The notes beneath the pieces were generated by a model. It ran no database searches. It was not told the origin of the DNA and saw only the letters and a program-made list of their open reading frames with translations. A stretch of DNA of 38,507 nucleotides, taken from contig NZ_BJWY01000073.1 in NCBI RefSeq assembly GCF_007990715.1, forward strand, positions 1-38,507, read 5' to 3'. Every line of letters starts with the position of its first letter. The first letter of the stretch is position 1. The position numbers and the translations under genes are program-made. Shown in pieces: positions 8,770 through 17,380 of the stretch. This DNA comes from Nocardia seriolae NBRC 15557. Its GTDB lineage: Bacteria > Actinomycetota > Actinomycetes > Mycobacteriales > Mycobacteriaceae.

Positions 8770-10131
8770 CTACTCGGTGGCGAGGAAGACGTTCTTGGTT
8801 TCGGTGAAGGCGCGCGCGGCGTCGGGTCCGAGCTCGCGACCCAGCCCGGACTGCTTGAAACCGCCGAACGGGGTCCAATACCGCACCGACGAATGCGAAT
8901 TCACCGACAGGTTCCCGGCCTCGACGCCGCGGGCCACCCGCAGCGCGCGGCCGACATCGGAGGTCCAGATCGACCCGGACAGGCCGTATTCGGTGGCATT
9001 GGCCAGGTGCAGGGCCTCGGCCTCGTCGTCGAAGGGCTGGACCGTCACCACCGGACCGAAGACCTCCTCGGTCAGCACCCGGTCCTCGGGACCCGAGGGC
9101 AGCACCACCGTTGGCGCGAACCAGAATCCGGGACCGTCGGGGCGGGAACCGGTGAACGCCACCTTGGTCGAGGGCTCCAGGAATCCGGCCACCCGATCGC
9201 GGTGGGCGGCCGAGATGAGCGGGCCCATCTCGGTGCCCGCGTCGGAGGGATCCCCGACCACCACGCCCTGCACGGCGGGCTCGAGCAGTTCCAGGAAGCG
9301 GTCGAAGGCGCTGCGCTGCACCAGGATCCGGGAGCGGGCGCAGCAGTCCTGACCGGCATTGTCGAAGACGCCGTAGGGTGCGGTGGCGGCGGCGCGTTCG
9401 AGATCGGCGTCGGCGAACACGATATTGGCGCTCTTGCCGCCCAATTCGAGGGTCACCCGCTTCACCTGCTCTGCGCAACCGGCCATGATCTGCTTGCCGA
9501 CCTCGGTGGAACCGGTGAACACCACCTTGCGCACGGCCGGATGGGTGACGAAGCGCGCCCCGACCACCGAGCCCTTGCCGGGGATGACCTGGAAGACGTG
9601 TTCGGGCAGTCCGGCTTCCAGCGCGAGCTCGCCGAGCCGGATGGCGGTCAGCGGGGTGAGTTCGGCCGGTTTGAGCACCACGGTGTTCCCGGCGGCCAGC
9701 GCGGGCCCGAAGCCCCAGGCCGCGATGGGCATGGGGAAGTTCCACGGCACGATGACGCCGACCACTCCGAGCGGCTCGCAGAAGGTGATGTCGACGCCGC
9801 CGGAGACCGGAATCTGATTGCCCAGCAGGCGTTCCGGCATCCCGGCGCTGAAGTGCAGGACGTCGCGGACATTGCCCGCCTCCCAGCGGGCATTGCCGAT
9901 GGTGTGGCCCGCATTGCTCACCTCGAGCCGGGCCAGCTGCTCGATCTCGGCGTCGACGGCCTCGGCGAAGCGCCGCAGCAGCCGGGCGCGGTCGCCGGGC
10001 GCGACGGCCCGCCAGCCCGCGAAGGCCCGCTGGGCGCGGGCGATGGCCTCGTCGGTCGCGGTCGCGTCCGCGGATTCGATGGTGGCCACCACCTTTTCGG
10101 TGGCCGGATTCACCACGTCGGTCGTTGTCAC
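8770..10131 (-). CDS. Aldehyde dehydrogenase (Rv2858c-like)
   Basis: NAD(P)-dependent aldehyde dehydrogenase of about 453 residues. Visible motifs are the cofactor-binding VPWNFP segment, FTGSTEVGK, the general-base Glu in VTLELGGKSAN (about residue 229) and the catalytic Cys in NAGQDCC (about residue 263). The GTG at 10131 is chosen because its bases overlap the TGA of the upstream amidotransferase gene (GTGA) and AGAGGAG lies upstream. In the gamma-glutamyl route this enzyme type oxidises the aldehyde made from a gamma-glutamylated amine to the acid. That role follows from the operon and the PuuC paradigm and is not proven here. Confidence 0.88.
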   Translation of the reverse strand: MTTTDVVNPATEKVVATIESADATATDEAIARAQRAFAGWRAVAPGDRARLLRRFAEAVDAEIEQLARLEVSNAGHTIGNARWEAGNVRDVLHFSAGMPERLLGNQIPVSGGVDITFCEPLGVVGVIVPWNFPMPIAAWGFGPALAAGNTVVLKPAELTPLTAIRLGELALEAGLPEHVFQVIPGKGSVVGARFVTHPAVRKVVFTGSTEVGKQIMAGCAEQVKRVTLELGGKSANIVFADADLERAAATAPYGVFDNAGQDCCARSRILVQRSAFDRFLELLEPAVQGVVVGDPSDAGTEMGPLISAAHRDRVAGFLEPSTKVAFTGSRPDGPGFWFAPTVVLPSGPEDRVLTEEVFGPVVTVQPFDDEAEALHLANATEYGLSGSIWTSDVGRALRVARGVEAGNLSVNSHSSVRYWTPFGGFKQSGLGRELGPDAARAFTETKNVFLATE

Positions 10132-10871
10132 CGGTTGCGCTCCTCTCCATACTGTGCCGCCCGCTCGACCAGGGCCCGCATGAGGCGGGAATCGGTGGCG
10201 TTCTCCTCCGGATGCCATTGCACGCCCAACAGGAACGGGCCCGCGCGGGTCTCGGCCGCCTCGATGGTGCCGTCCGGGGCGTGAGCGGTGGCGGTGAGCG
10301 CGCGGGCGAGGGTGTCGATGGCTTGATGGTGGTGGCAGTGCGCCTTCACCTCCGAGCCCACGATGGCCGCCACCCGGCTGCCGGGCACGGTCGTGACCGT
10401 GGTGATCGTGAAAGTGCCGGGCGTGCGGTTGTGTTCGGTGTGCCCGAGCACGTCGGGCAGGTGCTGGTGCAGGGTGCCGCCGAGGGCGGCGTTCACCAAT
10501 TGCAGTCCGCGGCAGATGGCCAGCACGGGCACGCCCGCATCGTGCGCCAGCTCGAACAGGCCGAACTCGGACTCGTCGCGGTCGGGGCGCAGGCCCTTGG
10601 TGGCGGGGTGTGCGGGCGCGCCGTAGCGGGCCGGATCCAGGTCCGCGCCGCCGGTCAGGACCAGGCCGTCGAGGCGGTCGACGAGTTCTGGGCGCGGAGT
10701 TCCGCTGGGTGGTAACAGGACCGGGATGCCGCCCGCGCGCTCGGTCAGGTCGATGTAGGTGCGGGCCAGGACCGCGGCGTGGACATCCCAGTGGCCGAAG
10801 CGGGTGCGTTCGGAGTAGGTGGGCAGGCCGATGATCGGCCGGCGGGCGGGGTCAGAGTCGTTCGAAGCCAC
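10128..10871 (-). CDS. Class I glutamine amidotransferase-like gamma-glutamyl hydrolase (PuuD type)
   Basis: A 247-residue peptidase C26 / GATase1-type enzyme. It has the LTGGADLDP oxyanion region, nucleophile Cys120 in AICRGLQ, and His220 / Glu222 in VQWHPEE. Such enzymes split the gamma-glutamyl group from gamma-glutamylated acids, as PuuD does for gamma-Glu-GABA. The GTG at 10871 overlaps the 3' end of glnA4 by 20 bases and has GGGAG upstream; a further in-frame ATG at 10931 would extend deep into glnA4. Overlap with both neighbours indicates translational coupling in one operon. Confidence 0.87.
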   Translation of the reverse strand: MASNDSDPARRPIIGLPTYSERTRFGHWDVHAAVLARTYIDLTERAGGIPVLLPPSGTPRPELVDRLDGLVLTGGADLDPARYGAPAHPATKGLRPDRDESEFGLFELAHDAGVPVLAICRGLQLVNAALGGTLHQHLPDVLGHTEHNRTPGTFTITTVTTVPGSRVAAIVGSEVKAHCHHHQAIDTLARALTATAHAPDGTIEAAETRAGPFLLGVQWHPEENATDSRLMRALVERAAQYGEERNR

Positions 10872-12210
10872 GTACCCGCTCCCAGTCGGTGACTGCCGCG
10901 TCGAAGGCGTCCAGTTCCACCTGCGCGGCATTGCGGTAGTGGCGCACCACCTCCGGGCCGAACGCCTTCTGCGCGATCTTGCTGTCCCCGAACAGCTGCG
11001 CGGCCTCGCGCAGGGTGTGCGGGACGCGCGGGCGGTGGGAACGGTAGGCGTTGCCGTGGAATTCCGGTTCCAGGGGCAGGTGCTGCTCGATGCCGTGCAG
11101 CCCGGCGGCGATGGCCGCCGCGACGGCCAGGTAGGGGTTCACGTCCCCGCCCGGAATCCGGTTCTCCAGCCGCAGCGACGGTCCGTGGCCGACGGTCCGC
11201 AGCGCGCAGGTGCGGTTGTCGCGGCCCCACGCCAGGGCGGTGGGTGCGAAGCTGCCCGCCTGGAAGCGCTTGTAGAAGTTGATGTTCGGGGCGAGGAAGT
11301 AGGTCAGCTCGCGCAGGCAGTCCAGCTGCCCGGCGATGAAGTGCCGCATCACCGACGAGGGCCCGTCGCCGTCGGCGAAGACCGGCTCGCCCGCGGCATT
11401 GCGCAGGCTGATGTGGATGTGGCAGGAATTGCCTTCCCGCTCATTGTATTTCGCCATGAAGGTGAGGCTGCGACCCTCCTGGGCGGCGATCTCCTTGGCC
11501 CCGGTCTTGTAGATGCTGTGATTGTCACAGGTGACCAGCGCCTGGTCGTAGCGGAACGCGATCTCGTGCTGGCCCGGATTGCATTCGCCCTTGGCGGACT
11601 CGACATACATTCCCGCCCCGGCCATTTCGGTGCGGATGCGCCGCAGCAGCGGCTCGATCCGCCCGGTCCCGAGCATGGAGTAGTCCACGTTGTACTGGTT
11701 GGCCGGTGTCAGATCCCGGTACCCGCCGCGGAACGCGGCCTCGTAGGTGTCGTCGAAGACCAGGAACTCGAGTTCGGTGCCGACGTAGGCGTGTAACCCG
11801 TGCTCGGCCAGCCGATCCAGCTGCGCGCGCAGCACCTGCCGGGGTGAGGCGGCCACCGGCGTCCCGGGCGAGTCCACCTGCTCCACATCGCAGAGCACCA
11901 GCGCCGTGCCGGGCCACCACGGCACCATCCGCAGCGTGGTGAGGTCCGGCCTCAGCACGAAGTCCCCGTACCCCGTCTCCCACGACGACATCTCGTATCC
12001 CTCGACGGTCGTCATCTCCACATCGACCGCCAGCAGATAGTTGCAGGCCTCCGTCGCCTGATCCAGCACCTCCTCCACGAAATACCGTGCCGAACAACGC
12101 TTCCCCTGCAACCGCCCCTGCATGTCGGTCATGGCGACCAGCACGGTGTCCACCGTCCCCGCCTCGACCCGCCCGACCAACTCCGCCACGCTCAACATCC
12201 CGGCCCGCAT
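10852..12210 (-). CDS. glnA4: GlnA4-type gamma-glutamyl-amine synthetase
   Basis: A glutamine-synthetase-family enzyme of 452 residues. It has the glutamate / metal-site motif GTELEF, ECNPGQHEIAF, the HIHIS motif and a C-terminal ENRIPGGDVNPYLA. The nucleotide-binding region differs from classic GlnA (GRDNRTCALR), as in the GlnA3/GlnA4 group. These enzymes use ATP to join glutamate to polyamines or ethanolamine rather than to ammonia. Its order with amidotransferase, aldehyde dehydrogenase and SDR is that of Rv2860c-Rv2857c. The ATG at 12210 has AGGGG five bases upstream; a GTG at 12213 is equally possible. No PuuB-like oxidase is present in the window, so that step must be encoded elsewhere or differ. 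Confidence 0.85.
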   Translation of the reverse strand: MRAGMLSVAELVGRVEAGTVDTVLVAMTDMQGRLQGKRCSARYFVEEVLDQATEACNYLLAVDVEMTTVEGYEMSSWETGYGDFVLRPDLTTLRMVPWWPGTALVLCDVEQVDSPGTPVAASPRQVLRAQLDRLAEHGLHAYVGTELEFLVFDDTYEAAFRGGYRDLTPANQYNVDYSMLGTGRIEPLLRRIRTEMAGAGMYVESAKGECNPGQHEIAFRYDQALVTCDNHSIYKTGAKEIAAQEGRSLTFMAKYNEREGNSCHIHISLRNAAGEPVFADGDGPSSVMRHFIAGQLDCLRELTYFLAPNINFYKRFQAGSFAPTALAWGRDNRTCALRTVGHGPSLRLENRIPGGDVNPYLAVAAAIAAGLHGIEQHLPLEPEFHGNAYRSHRPRVPHTLREAAQLFGDSKIAQKAFGPEVVRHYRNAAQVELDAFDAAVTDWERVRGFERL

Positions 12211-12224
12211 CACGACCCCTCTCG

Positions 12225-12245
12225 ACGTTCAACGTGCCCACGCTA
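12225..12245 (-). promoter_or_regulatory. Candidate promoter and operator of the glnA4 operon
   Basis: A perfect palindrome ACGTT-C-AACGT (12225-12235) lies 15 bases upstream of the glnA4 ATG. It is followed upstream on the minus strand by TAGCGT (12240-12245), a possible -10. No convincing -35 was seen. The divergent kinase gene starts at 12332. Confidence 0.35.
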
Positions 12246-12331
12246 AGCGAACCGTGCCCCCGCGCGTGCCCGTTTACTCGAGGAGATCATCCGCGTGTCC
12301 CGCCACGGCCCGCTTCGGTTACCGTCCGGGC

Positions 12332-12895
12332 ATGGCAGGTTCCGGGAAATCGTTCGACGGGGGTCCGCGCGGGGCGGGGGTCTATGTGATCACCGGGATT
12401 CAAGCGTCGGGGAAATCGACTGTGGCGCAGGCGCTTGCGGAGCGGTTCGCGCGGTCGGCGCATGTGCGGGGTGACGCCTTCCGGCGGTTCGTCGTCGGCG
12501 GGCGGGAGGAGATGTCGCCGGATCCGAGTGCCGGGGCGGTCGCGCAGCTGAAGCTGCGGCACCGGTTGGCCGCGCAGGTCGCCGACGGGTATGCGGCGGC
12601 GGGGTTCACGGCGGTGGTGCAGGACGTCGTGCTCGGCGAGATGCTGCCCTATCTGATCGGGGAGATCCGCACCGACCCACTGTATGTCGTGGTGCTCGCG
12701 CCGGATCCGGCGGTGGTCGAGCGGCGCGAGGCCGGGCGCGCCAAGAACGCCTACGGGACCTTCACGGTCGCCGATCTCGATGCCGGGCTGCGGGAAACCA
12801 CGCCGCGGCTGGGGCTTTGGCTCGACAGCTCGGAACTCACCGTCGCGGAGACCGTCGAGGCGATTCTCCGGCGGGCCGAGCCGGTCGGGCGGTGA
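12332..12895 (+). CDS. Small P-loop kinase / phosphotransferase-like protein
   Basis: A 187-residue protein with Walker A GIQASGKST (residues 22-30), a VRGDAFRRF stretch that may bind the substrate, and a WLDSSELTVAETVEAIL C-terminus. This is the layout of small AAA / chloramphenicol-phosphotransferase-like kinases. The ATG at 12332 lacks a good ribosome site; a GTG at 12386 just before the P-loop would give a shorter product. It is transcribed away from glnA4 and ends in a tandem 20-bp repeat. The substrate is unknown, and no partner gene suggests a toxin-antitoxin pair. Confidence 0.6.
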   Translation: MAGSGKSFDGGPRGAGVYVITGIQASGKSTVAQALAERFARSAHVRGDAFRRFVVGGREEMSPDPSAGAVAQLKLRHRLAAQVADGYAAAGFTAVVQDVVLGEMLPYLIGEIRTDPLYVVVLAPDPAVVERREAGRAKNAYGTFTVADLDAGLRETTPRLGLWLDSSELTVAETVEAILRRAEPVGR

Positions 12896-12920
12896 GCGGG
12901 CCGGTCGGGCGGTGAGTGCG
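12881..12920. repeat. 20-bp tandem duplication spanning a stop codon
   Basis: CCGGTCGGGCGGTGAG occurs at 12881-12896 and again at 12901-12916, in units of exactly 20 bp. The first copy contains the stop of the kinase gene; the second follows directly in non-coding sequence. Confidence 0.7.
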
Positions 12921-12923
12921 GGC

Positions 12924-12970
12924 GCACGCCGTGATCGAACGATGCCGGGCATCGGACGAACGCGGCGTGC
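12924..12970. terminator. Bidirectional hairpin between convergent genes
   Basis: GCACGCCG (12924-12931) pairs perfectly with CGGCGTGC (12963-12970). Inside lies a second perfect hairpin, GATGCC-G-GGCATC (12941-12953). It sits between the stops of the kinase and lipoprotein genes, so it can serve both as a GC-rich terminator. No U-tract is present, which is common in actinobacteria. Confidence 0.55.
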
Positions 12971-12988
12971 GGCATCCCTCGCGGTGGG

Positions 12989-13501
12989 TCAGCTGCAGGC
13001 GGGGGAGGTCTGGTTGCCCAGGGAGAGCATGTTGCAGATCCAGTCCTTCTGGACCTTCCACTTGCCGTCCTCGGCCACGAACGGGACGACGGCCTTCTGC
13101 GGCTGGCCGCCGCTGAGGGCGAAGTCCGCGTCGGCGGTGAGGGTGCCGTTGCCCAGGTCGGTGACGTTGGTGACGGTCACGGTGGCGTTGGCCTGCTTGT
13201 AGAAGTCGGTCAGGCGCTGGGGCAGATTGGGGTCGGCGGACACGCCCTGGAGCAGGTCGATCTTCTGCTCGTTGGGGGTGGCCGGGTCCAGACCCATCTG
13301 CAGCTGCGCGTTGAGATCGGCCGCGGTCGGGACGGGCGGGTAGTTGCTCTGGGCCGCCGCGGCCTTGGCGCTGGTGGTCTTGGCGGCGGTCGCCTTGGTG
13401 GTGCCCGGCTTGTCCCCGCTGCCGCACGCGGACAAGCCGAGGGCGGTCACGACGGCCAGCGTGGCGATCGCGACACGTCCGAACTTCTGATGCGTATTCA
13501 C
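12989..13501 (-). CDS. MTB12-like lipoprotein
   Basis: From the GTG at 13501 the product is 170 residues with a basic start, a hydrophobic segment and the lipobox LSAC. A Lys/Ala/Thr-rich linker follows. The folded part runs from PPVPTAADLNAQLQ to the end and carries two cysteines (DWICNM and SPACS). The layout, with a short helix then VTVTNVTDLGNGTLTADAD-type strands, resembles the C-terminal domain of the mycobacterial secreted antigen MTB12 (CFP2). Biochemical function is unknown. An upstream in-frame ATG at 13588 would put 29 polar residues before the signal sequence, so the GTG is preferred. Confidence 0.68.
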   Translation of the reverse strand: MNTHQKFGRVAIATLAVVTALGLSACGSGDKPGTTKATAAKTTSAKAAAAQSNYPPVPTAADLNAQLQMGLDPATPNEQKIDLLQGVSADPNLPQRLTDFYKQANATVTVTNVTDLGNGTLTADADFALSGGQPQKAVVPFVAEDGKWKVQKDWICNMLSLGNQTSPACS

Positions 13502-13724
13502 GACCGGGACGCTACTGGTCCGGCCCGCGGAAAGCACTGTCGGGAGTCGAGCGTCCAGTTTTCGAGACCGGATCCACACCGCGGCCACACCATCCTCTTA
13601 GAGTTGCGGGCCCCTGTCATCGATCCCGATCCCGTCATAACCGCGTGCAGTGCCGACAAGTCGTACCGACCGTTACGGATGTGGGTGGGCGGGATTGTCT
13701 GTGGGTGCTGCGAGACTCGGGGAC

Positions 13725-15380
13725 ATGCGATGGGCGGTGGCGGAGACGAGTGGGGGTGGGGTGCGGTTGTGTCCGCTGGGGCCGGATGGGCGGCCCGCGG
13801 GGGCCGTGGTGGAGGAGTCGTCGCTGGCCGAGGCCGTGCGGTCGCGGCCGGAGGTCGAGCGGTGGGTGTGGCGGTCGACGGCGGGCGGGTATCGGCGGTT
13901 GCTGGCGGCCGGTGTGCGGGTGGATCGGTGTTATGACGTCGAGGCGGCGGAGGCGTTGCTGATCGGGCACGAGGAGGGGCAGGCGGGGCAGCCGCGGTCG
14001 TTGGCGGCGGCCTGGGCGCGGTTGCATCGGCTGCCGGTGCCGGCGGATGCTCCGCTGCGGGCGGCCGAGACCGAGCCGACGCTGTTCGAATCGGAGCCGG
14101 AGCCGCTGCCGGCGGGGACGGACGAGTTCACGGCGCTGCTGGAGGTTTACGCCGAGCAGGTCGCCCGGACCGGCCGTGCCGAGCATCCGGAGCGGATGCG
14201 CATGCTGCTCGCCTCGGAATCGGCGGCCATGCTGGTGGCCGCGGAGATGTCGCGCGCGGGGATTCCCTGGCGTGCCGATATTCATCGCGAGCTGCTGGAT
14301 TCCGTGCTGGGGGAACGCATGCCCGGCGGCGGGGAGCCGCGGCGGCTGGCCGAGCTCGCCGACGAGGTGTCGCGAGCCTTCGGCGCGCGGGTCCGACCCG
14401 ATCTGCCCAATGACATCGTCCGGGCGTTCGCGCGTGCCGGAATCACGTTGTCCTCCACCCGGAAATGGGAGCTCCAGGAGATCGACCACCCGGCGGTCGC
14501 GCCCCTGCTGGACTACAAGTCCCGCTACCGCCTCTACACCGCCCACGGCTGGTCCTGGATCGAGCAGTGGGTGCACGAGGGCCGCTTCCGGCCCGAATAT
14601 CTGCCCGGCGGCACCGTATCCGGGCGCTGGACCACCAATGGCGGTGGTGCGCTGCAGATTCCGAAGGTGGTCCGGCAGGCCATCCGCGCGGACCCGGGCT
14701 GGCGGCTGGTGGTCGCCGACGCCGACCAGATGGAACCCCGTGTGCTGGCGGCGATCTCGCGTGATCCGGGCCTGATGGAGGTGGCCGGGCGGGGTGAGGA
14801 CCTCTACGCGGATCTGGCCGCCCGCGCCTTCGGCGGCGACCGCGCCCAGGCCAAGATCGCCATGCTGGGCGCGATCTACGGCCAGACCTCCGGCGACGCC
14901 CTCACCCACATGGCCGAACTGCGCCGCCGCTACCCGGCCGCCGTCGCCTATGTCGACGACGCCGCCAACGCGGGGGAGGAGGGCCGCCTGGTGCGCACCT
15001 GGTTCGGCCGAACCTGCCCGCCCGCCACCGCATTCGACGCGGCCGACGGTGCGGACGGACCCGGCTACGGCAGCACACCCCGGGCCCGGGCCCGCGGCCG
15101 CTTCACCCGCAATTTCGTGGTGCAGGGCAGCGCCGCCGACTGGACCCTGCTGGTGCTGGCGGGCCTGCGCCACGCCATGAACCGCGCGGGCCTGCGCGCC
15201 GAACTGGTCTTCTTCCAGCACGACGAGGTCATCGTGCACTGCCCCGAGGCCGAAGCCGAGACCGTCGCCGAGCTGATCGCCACCGCCGCCGACAACGCGG
15301 GCCGCCTCGCCTTCGGCCCGACCCCGGTCCGATTCCCTTTCACCACGGCGATCGTCGATTGCTACGGCGACGCGAAATAG
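13725..15380 (+). CDS. Family A DNA polymerase-like protein without 5' nuclease domain
   Basis: A 551-residue protein annotated in actinobacteria as bifunctional 3'-5' exonuclease / DNA polymerase. The C-terminal half has polymerase motif A DADQMEPR (332-339), motif B Arg373 / Lys377 / Tyr385-Gly, with the spacing of Pol I R754 / K758 / Y766, and motif C HDE. TVSGRWTTNGGGALQIPK matches the conserved Pol I template region. The N-terminal half is a degenerate exonuclease-like region, and I do not see a full DEDD set. At 551 residues it is much shorter than Pol I (about 900). The ATG at 13725 (MRWAVAE) is chosen over an upstream in-frame ATG that would add 25 non-conserved residues. An accessory repair role is likely but untested. 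Confidence 0.82.
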   Translation: MRWAVAETSGGGVRLCPLGPDGRPAGAVVEESSLAEAVRSRPEVERWVWRSTAGGYRRLLAAGVRVDRCYDVEAAEALLIGHEEGQAGQPRSLAAAWARLHRLPVPADAPLRAAETEPTLFESEPEPLPAGTDEFTALLEVYAEQVARTGRAEHPERMRMLLASESAAMLVAAEMSRAGIPWRADIHRELLDSVLGERMPGGGEPRRLAELADEVSRAFGARVRPDLPNDIVRAFARAGITLSSTRKWELQEIDHPAVAPLLDYKSRYRLYTAHGWSWIEQWVHEGRFRPEYLPGGTVSGRWTTNGGGALQIPKVVRQAIRADPGWRLVVADADQMEPRVLAAISRDPGLMEVAGRGEDLYADLAARAFGGDRAQAKIAMLGAIYGQTSGDALTHMAELRRRYPAAVAYVDDAANAGEEGRLVRTWFGRTCPPATAFDAADGADGPGYGSTPRARARGRFTRNFVVQGSAADWTLLVLAGLRHAMNRAGLRAELVFFQHDEVIVHCPEAEAETVAELIATAADNAGRLAFGPTPVRFPFTTAIVDCYGDAK

Positions 15381-15461
15381 ACCTCCGTCATCGGCGCGAG
15401 ATCACCCTCGCGACCCGGAACGGCTACGGTGGCGACAGTGAATGACACACAAGGGGGATCG

Positions 15462-16850
15462 GTGATCGATCAACGCCGCCTGTTCGGCTGGGCTCGCACC
15501 GCAGCATCGGTGGCACAGGTGCTTTCGACACCGGATCTCGAAACGGTCGCCAGGGAGGTCGGCCGGGCGGGCGCGCGCGGGGTGATCGCGCGCGGATTGG
15601 GCCGCAGCTACGGCGATCCCGCGCAGAACGGCGGCGGCCTGGTCGTCGACATGACCGCCTTCGACCGCATCCACACCGTGGATCCCGACAGCGGGATCGT
15701 CGACGCCGACGCCGGGGTCAGCCTCGACGCCCTCATGAAAACGGTACTGCCGCAGGGCCTGTGGGTTCCGGTGCTGCCGGGCACCCGCCAGGTCACCGTC
15801 GGCGGCGCGATCGCCTCGGACATCCACGGCAAGAACCATCACTCGCACGGCAGCTTCGGCAACCACGTCGTATCCCTGGACCTGCTCACCGCCGACGGCC
15901 AGGTGCGCACCCTCACCCCCGACGGCCCGCAGTCGCAACTGTTCTGGGCCACCGTCGGCGGCATGGGCCTGACCGGCATCATCGTGCGGGCGCGAGTTCG
16001 CATGAAGCACACCGAGACCGCGTATTTCATCGTCGACAACGACCGCACCGGCAATCTCGACGAAACCATGGAACTGCTCACCGGCGGCTCCGACGACGGG
16101 TACGAATATTCGATGTCGGTACCGGACACCATCAGCACCGACTCCCGGCTCGGCCGTGCCGGTTTCAGCCGCGGCTCCCTCGCCACCCTGGACCAGCTCC
16201 CGCCCAAGCTACGTCGTGATCCGCTGAGATTCGATGCGCCGCAACTGTTCACCGTGCCCGACATCTTCCCGAACGGCATGGTCAACAATCTCACCATCCG
16301 CGTTGCCGCCGAGGCCGCGTACCGGGTCTATCCCGAACGCGCCCGGGGCCGCATCCAGAACCTGACGCAGTTCTATCACCCGCTGGACCTGCCCGGTGAA
16401 TGGAACCGCGCCTACGGCCGCCGCGGCTTCCTGCAATACCAGTTCTCCATGCCCTTCGGCGCGGAGCGGCAATTGGCCGCCGCCGTGCGCGTCATCGCGT
16501 TCTCCGGGCACCGCTCGTTCCTGAATGTCTTCAAGCGCATGGGCGAGGGCAATCCCGGCCCGCTGTCGTGGCCGCACCCGGGATACATGCTGAGCCTGGA
16601 CTTCCCGCTCACCCCCGGCCTCGGCGAGTTCTGCGCCCGCCTCGACCAGCGCGTCCTCGACGCGGGCGGCCGCCTGTATTTCGCCAAGGACTCCCGCACC
16701 ACCCCGGACATGATCCGCGCCATGTACCCCCGCCTCGAGGAATGGCGCCGCATTCGCGACGCCGTCGACCCCGAGCGGGTCTTCACCTCCGACCTGGCCC
16801 GCCGCCTGCACCTCATCGACGACGACGGGCCGGTCGCTCAGGCGGGCTGA
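15462..16850 (+). CDS. DprE1-like FAD-dependent oxidase
   Basis: The product closely follows M. tuberculosis DprE1 (decaprenylphosphoryl-ribose oxidase): IARGLGRSYGD, NGGGLV, WVPVLPGTRQVTVGGAI, DIHGKNHHS, FWATVGG, FDAPQL, NLTQFYHPLD and AKDSRTT. The GTG at 15462 gives 462 residues against 461 for Mtb DprE1 and is preceded by AAGGGGG; earlier GTGs at 15429 and 15438 lack such a site. The residue aligned with Mtb Cys387 is Ser378 (codon 16593-16595), 31 residues before the conserved Lys409. This matches the C387-K418 distance. No dprE2 or arabinan gene lies nearby, so it may be a paralogue. It overlaps the convergent operon by 13 bases. Confidence 0.82.
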   Translation: MIDQRRLFGWARTAASVAQVLSTPDLETVAREVGRAGARGVIARGLGRSYGDPAQNGGGLVVDMTAFDRIHTVDPDSGIVDADAGVSLDALMKTVLPQGLWVPVLPGTRQVTVGGAIASDIHGKNHHSHGSFGNHVVSLDLLTADGQVRTLTPDGPQSQLFWATVGGMGLTGIIVRARVRMKHTETAYFIVDNDRTGNLDETMELLTGGSDDGYEYSMSVPDTISTDSRLGRAGFSRGSLATLDQLPPKLRRDPLRFDAPQLFTVPDIFPNGMVNNLTIRVAAEAAYRVYPERARGRIQNLTQFYHPLDLPGEWNRAYGRRGFLQYQFSMPFGAERQLAAAVRVIAFSGHRSFLNVFKRMGEGNPGPLSWPHPGYMLSLDFPLTPGLGEFCARLDQRVLDAGGRLYFAKDSRTTPDMIRAMYPRLEEWRRIRDAVDPERVFTSDLARRLHLIDDDGPVAQAG

Positions 16851-17380
16851 AGCACCGGGCGGCGGGTGCGCCGCCAGGCGTAGGCCAGGAACACGATCAG
16901 GCCGATCAGCGGGATGCTGCTGACCGCCCAGCTCAAACCCAGTGGGGGACCGGGCTGTCGGAGTACGGTCAGATTGGTGAACTCGCCGACGCCGTGACCC
17001 TCCGGGCCGTCGATGGCGAAACGGAAGGTCCACGCGCCCTCTTGATCGAGGGACCGGACGTCCAGACCCCAGACCTCGCGCTTGCGCGGGTGCCGGGACA
17101 GATCCTCGGCCCGCCGGATCTTGCCGTTGGGCAGGACCTCGGTGAGGGTGCCCGACAGGCCGTCCACGCCGCCGTCGGGCGCGAAGGTGAAGTCGAGGGA
17201 TTGCATTGCGCGCAACGGCCATTCGCTGAACCCGATGGTCAACGCGTAGGGACCGGCCTGGACGTGCTCGGTGTGGACGATATTCACGGGCTGATACGCC
17301 GAGGCCGGGCCCGCCGCCGTCATCGACAGCGCCAGCACCGCGAGAATCGTTGCGGCGGCGGCGAATAGTCGCTTGATCAT
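16838..17380 (-). CDS. Exported, tail-anchored protein of the copper-type operon
   Basis: A 180-residue protein with a signal peptide (1-28, cleavage after ASA), an exported beta-rich domain and one C-terminal membrane helix (about 148-167) ending in RRTRRP. His36 and His39 (VHTEH) lie just inside the mature N-terminus; His97 and His129 follow. The ATG overlaps the stop of the PmoC-like gene (ATGA), and GGAGG lies upstream, so translation is coupled. The layout of exported beta domain plus C-terminal helix recalls PmoD and CopC-type proteins, but I see no sequence motif that proves either. I infer a copper-handling or assembly partner. Confidence 0.6.
   Translation of the reverse strand: MIKRLFAAAATILAVLALSMTAAGPASAYQPVNIVHTEHVQAGPYALTIGFSEWPLRAMQSLDFTFAPDGGVDGLSGTLTEVLPNGKIRRAEDLSRHPRKREVWGLDVRSLDQEGAWTFRFAIDGPEGHGVGEFTNLTVLRQPGPPLGLSWAVSSIPLIGLIVFLAYAWRRTRRPVLQPA

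Noticed and set aside
8497..10284. Long plus-strand open frame opposite the SDR and aldehyde dehydrogenase
   Set aside because: Shadow of the two well-supported minus-strand genes.
13635..15239. Long minus-strand open frame opposite the family A polymerase
   Set aside because: No signal, motif or ribosome site; the plus-strand gene has complete polymerase motifs.
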